A stretch of 10,000 bases of DNA from Magnetospirillum sp. (GTDB taxonomy: Bacteria > Pseudomonadota > Alphaproteobacteria > Rhodospirillales > Magnetospirillaceae). The notes beneath the pieces were generated by a model. That model was not told the DNA's origin. It ran no database searches and was given only the letters and a program-made list of their open reading frames with translations. The stretch covers positions 1 through 10,000 of the forward strand of contig JAIWOG010000052.1 of assembly GCA_020217035.1 (NCBI GenBank), written 5' to 3'. Both the position numbers and the translations under genes were made by a program. Numbering within the stretch: position 1 is the stretch's first letter; each line of letters starts with the position of its first letter. This document shows, one piece after another, positions 7,667 through 10,000 of the stretch.

Positions 7667-8292
7667 TGATGACCCTGGGCAACGGCTCGTTGCGCGTCGA
7701 CCTGAAGTTGATCGCCGACATGGTCGAACCGGGGTCGCGCGTCTTGGACGTGGGGTGTGGCGACGGCACCTTGCTGTCCTGGCTGGGCGACAAGAAGCAG
7801 GTGGACGGGCGCGGCATCGAGTTATCCATGGCCGGCGTCTCGGCGGCGGTGGCCCAAGGGCTTTCGGTGATCCAGGGCGATGCCGACACCGATCTGAAGG
7901 ATTACCCGCAAGGCGCCTTCGACACGGTGATCCTGAGCCAGACCCTGCAAGCCACCCGCGCCCCCAAGGACGTGCTGTCCAACATGCTGCGCATCGGGCG
8001 CCGCGCCATCGTGTCGTTCCCCAATTTCGGCCAGTGGCGGGTCCGCGCCGGTCTGGCGCTGGGCGGCCGCATGCCGGTCACCGACACCCTGACCTACGAA
8101 TGGTACGACACTCCCAACATCCATTTCTGCACCATCCGCGACTTCACCGAATTGTGCCGGGCGTTGAACATCCGCATCGACACCGCTATCGCGTTGGACC
8201 GCGACGGCGCCGTCCTGCCCATGAGCGGCGCCGGCTGGTTGGCCAATTTGGTGGCGGCGCAGGGTCTGTTCGTGCTTAGCCTGGGCGACTGA
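7663..8292 (+). CDS. metW: Methionine biosynthesis protein, methyltransferase-fold
   Basis: A 209-residue MetW. It has a class I SAM-dependent methyltransferase fold: motif [11 protein letters not shown] (29-38), acidic Glu53 at the end of the second strand (GIELS), DAD around 73-75, and VILSQTLQ (89-96). Family-specific blocks follow: [12 protein letters not shown] (117-128) and [16 protein letters not shown] (146-161). MetW occurs beside metX across proteobacteria and is needed with it for homoserine acylation in several species, although no methyl transfer has been firmly shown; that is family knowledge, not seen here. Three ATG codons stand in tandem at 7663, 7666 and 7669; the first overlaps the metX stop and has the G7 tract at the best spacing. 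The 3' end overlaps the convergent MFS gene by 17 bp, with no terminator between. Confidence 0.94.
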   Translation: MMMTLGNGSLRVDLKLIADMVEPGSRVLDVGCGDGTLLSWLGDKKQVDGRGIELSMAGVSAAVAQGLSVIQGDADTDLKDYPQGAFDTVILSQTLQATRAPKDVLSNMLRIGRRAIVSFPNFGQWRVRAGLALGGRMPVTDTLTYEWYDTPNIHFCTIRDFTELCRALNIRIDTAIALDRDGAVLPMSGAGWLANLVAAQGLFVLSLGD

Positions 8293-9640
8293 CGCCACGT
8301 ACCACCCCCCAGCCGACCAGTGCCATGACCGCCGCCACGGCGTAGCTCAGGCGCATGCCCAGTCCCACCTGTTCCGGCCCCGCCTGGGCCAGGTCGCCGG
8401 CCCCCAGGGCGAAGACGGCGCCCAGGACCGCTGCGCCGCTGACCAGACCCAGGTTACGCGACAGGTTCAACAGGCCCGAGACCACGCCGCGTTGGTCGCC
8501 GGCGACACCCGCCATCACCGCGCTGTTGTTGGCGGTCTGGAACAGGGCGTAGCTGCCGGTCAGCGCCATCAAGGGCACCACATAACCGGCGATTCCGCTG
8601 GCCATGGGCAGCATGGCCAGGCACGCCGCCGCCAGTCCGACGCCCAGCAGGCCCAAATTGGTGGTCCGCTGCGTGCCCAGGCGATCCACCAGCCGGCCGG
8701 CGGGAAGGGCGGCCAGCGCGGCCATGGCCGGACCGGCGGTCACCGCCATGCCGACCAGGGCCGGAGACAGGCCCAGACCGCGCGACAAATAGAACGGCCC
8801 GACCACCAGGGTGGCCATCACCACGGTGGAGACGATGGCGCTGGCCCCCAGCCCGGCACTCAAGGCACGGTCCGTAAACATCCGGGGGCGCAGCAACGGC
8901 GCCGGATGGCGGGATTGATGGCGCAGGAACACAGCCAGCCCCAAAGCCGCGGCGGCCAGCAGCGCCAGGTTGGACCAGCCGAATTCCCCGCGACCCGGGG
9001 TCATGGCCAAGGCGTAGGCGGCCAGGGTCAAGGCCAGCATGCCGGTGCCGACAAGGTCGAAGGATCGCTCTGCCGCCTTGGGCGGGTCGGCGGGCAGATG
9101 GTGGCGGACCAGCAGCCAGGCGGCCAGCCCCAGGGGAATGTTGACCAGGAAGACGGCCGGCCAGCCGGCCAGGGTGATCAGCCAGCCGCCCAATGACGGC
9201 CCCAGGGCGGTGCCCACCGCCGACATGCTGCCCATCAGCCCCATGGCGCGGCCGCTTCGGTGCGGGGGGATGACGGTGCCGACCAGGGCGATGCCCAGCG
9301 CCATCAACACCGCCGCGCCGATTCCCTGCACGGCGCGGGCGGCGACCAGCACCGCCAGGGACGGCGCGGCGGCACACAGAGCCGAGGCCAGGGTGAACAG
9401 CGCCAGCCCGACCAGCAACAAGCGGCGTTTTCCCATCATGTCACCCAAGCGGCCGACGCCGACGATCAGGGCGGTGATGGACAGCAAATAGGCCAGAACC
9501 ACCCATTGCACCTGGGCGAAGGGGGCGGCGAAATCCTGGGCCAGGGTGGGCAGCGCCATGTTGGCGGTGCTGATCCCCAAGGCGGGCAACAGGACGACCA
9601 AGGCCAGGGCGGCCAAGGGTCTTGAGGTGGTGGTGTGCAT
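8276..9640 (-). CDS. MFS transporter, DHA2 (EmrB/QacA-type) family
   Basis: A 454-residue inner-membrane protein with about 14 predicted membrane segments, the pattern of DHA2 drug:proton antiporters. Between segments 2 and 3 is motif A, GRLGDMMGKRR (63-73). In segment 5 is an antiporter motif C-like GTALGPSLGG (143-152), which separates exporters from uptake carriers. ARAVQGIGAA (101-110) in segment 4 matches motif B, with its conserved Arg102. A hydrophilic loop around 180-195 splits the two six-helix bundles, with segments 7 and 8 as the extra pair. The ATG has GGAG 6 bases upstream. The gene is divergent from a LysR regulator, the usual layout of a regulator and its efflux target. The substrate cannot be inferred. 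Its C terminus overlaps metW by 17 bp, tail to tail. Confidence 0.92.
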   Translation of the reverse strand: MHTTTSRPLAALALVVLLPALGISTANMALPTLAQDFAAPFAQVQWVVLAYLLSITALIVGVGRLGDMMGKRRLLLVGLALFTLASALCAAAPSLAVLVAARAVQGIGAAVLMALGIALVGTVIPPHRSGRAMGLMGSMSAVGTALGPSLGGWLITLAGWPAVFLVNIPLGLAAWLLVRHHLPADPPKAAERSFDLVGTGMLALTLAAYALAMTPGRGEFGWSNLALLAAAALGLAVFLRHQSRHPAPLLRPRMFTDRALSAGLGASAIVSTVVMATLVVGPFYLSRGLGLSPALVGMAVTAGPAMAALAALPAGRLVDRLGTQRTTNLGLLGVGLAAACLAMLPMASGIAGYVVPLMALTGSYALFQTANNSAVMAGVAGDQRGVVSGLLNLSRNLGLVSGAAVLGAVFALGAGDLAQAGPEQVGLGMRLSYAVAAVMALVGWGVVRGVSRPG

Positions 9641-9768
9641 CGAAAACTCCCATGCGAAAGGGCATGGGGAAGGCTAGGCCGAGCCGAGACTAGGCGGAAC
9701 GCGCAGCATTCGCATTTTATAAGTGCATGTGACGCCATATAAGGGGTGAAGCGTGTTATGCTGAGGCC
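9641..9768. promoter_or_regulatory. Divergent control region between MFS and LysR genes
   Basis: This 128-bp gap must hold both promoters. The centre (about 9710-9745) is AT-rich. TATAAG at 9738-9743 is a five-of-six -10 for the LysR gene, though no good -35 precedes it; the TTTTATAAG stretch (9715-9723) can supply a TATAAA-like -10 on the minus strand. GCA (9712-9714) and TGC (9724-9726) flank this core as an interrupted dyad of the kind LysR proteins bind near their divergent targets. The exact operator is inference. Confidence 0.45.
9649..9668 (-). promoter_or_regulatory. Hairpin overlapping the MFS ribosome binding site
   Basis: CCCATGC (9649-9655) and GCATGGG (9662-9668) form a perfect 7-bp stem with a 6-base loop, extendable by one wobble pair. 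On the minus-strand transcript the 3' arm ends in the GGG that begins the GGGAG Shine-Dalgarno, 8 bases before the ATG at 9640. Folding would partly bury the ribosome binding site. Alternatively it is a DNA operator. Confidence 0.4.
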
Positions 9769-10000
9769 ATGACCGTCCCCGACCTGAACCTGCTGGTGGC
9801 CCTTGACGCCTTGCTGACCGAAGGCAGCGTGGCGCGGGCGGCGCGGCGCTTGCGCCTGTCGCCGTCGGCGACCAGCCGGGCCTTGGCCCGCCTGCGCCAG
9901 GAGACCGGCGACCCCTTGCTGGTTCGGGCCGGGCGTGGTCTGGTGCCGACGCCCAGGGCGCGGGAGCTAGCGGCGCGGGTGGGATTGGTGCTGGAAGAAG
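9769..10000 (+). CDS. LysR-family transcriptional regulator (N-terminal part, cut by window edge)
   Basis: The first 77 residues of a LysR-type regulator; the rest lies beyond the right edge. The classic N-terminal winged helix-turn-helix is present: PDLNLLVALDALLTEGSV (4-21), the recognition helix SPSATSRALARLR (31-43), and the wing with DPLLVRAGRGLVPTPRA (48-64). The ATG at 9769 has GAGG only 2 bases upstream, which is too close for a good ribosome binding site; AAGGGG at 9741-9746 is too far. An out-of-frame ATG at 9758-9760 opens a four-codon leader that stops at the TGA overlapping this start (ATGA), which could couple initiation. It is divergent from the MFS exporter and very likely regulates it; the inducer is unknown because the ligand domain is missing from view. 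Confidence 0.93.
   Translation, partial: MTVPDLNLLVALDALLTEGSVARAARRLRLSPSATSRALARLRQETGDPLLVRAGRGLVPTPRARELAARVGLVLEE

Overview
The window is high-GC, densely packed bacterial chromosome with nine complete genes and one gene cut by the right edge. Coding style, the alphaproteobacterial-type chorismate mutase-hisC-tyrA cluster beside a divergent metX-metW pair, and the similarity of several proteins to families common in Rhodospirillales suggest a free-living alphaproteobacterium, perhaps a Magnetospirillum-like one. That placement is inference from recalled families, not from a search. No rRNA, tRNA, CRISPR array, intact insertion sequence or phage gene is visible.

Layout. Positions 41-1379 (minus strand) hold a DUF59/MIP18-type protein followed after 4 bp by a polytopic NnrS-like membrane protein. 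Positions 1460-3170 (minus) hold a two-domain VOC (glyoxalase-fold) protein followed after 1 bp by an exported alpha/beta hydrolase. Positions 3171-3467 are non-coding and clearly less GC-rich; they contain a 100-bp stretch bounded by a 15-bp bulged inverted repeat. Positions 3468-6357 (minus) are an aromatic amino acid operon: chorismate mutase with a degenerate prephenate dehydratase/ACT-like tail, then hisC, then tyrA. A 136-bp divergent promoter region separates it from metX-metW (plus strand, 6494-8292), which carry out and support the first committed step of methionine synthesis. The 3' end of metW overlaps by 17 bp the convergent end of a 14-TM DHA2-type MFS exporter (8276-9640, minus). 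A divergent LysR-family regulator begins at 9769 and runs off the window.

How they fit together. Chorismate mutase makes prephenate; HisC-type aminotransferase and TyrA take prephenate or arogenate towards tyrosine, and HisC probably also serves histidine synthesis. MetX activates homoserine with an acyl group and MetW is its usual genetic partner. The MFS/LysR pair has the standard layout of a regulator controlling a divergent efflux pump.

Most of the window is ordinary metabolism. The parts that deserve a second look are: a G7 tract at the metX-metW junction that forms a perfect -1 slippery site leading into an in-frame fusion; the degenerate P-protein-like tail on the chorismate mutase; the 100-bp inverted-repeat element; a hairpin that covers part of the ribosome binding site of the MFS gene; and a G7 tract inside the spacer of the predicted metX promoter. 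I see no clear evidence of a wholly new multi-gene system.
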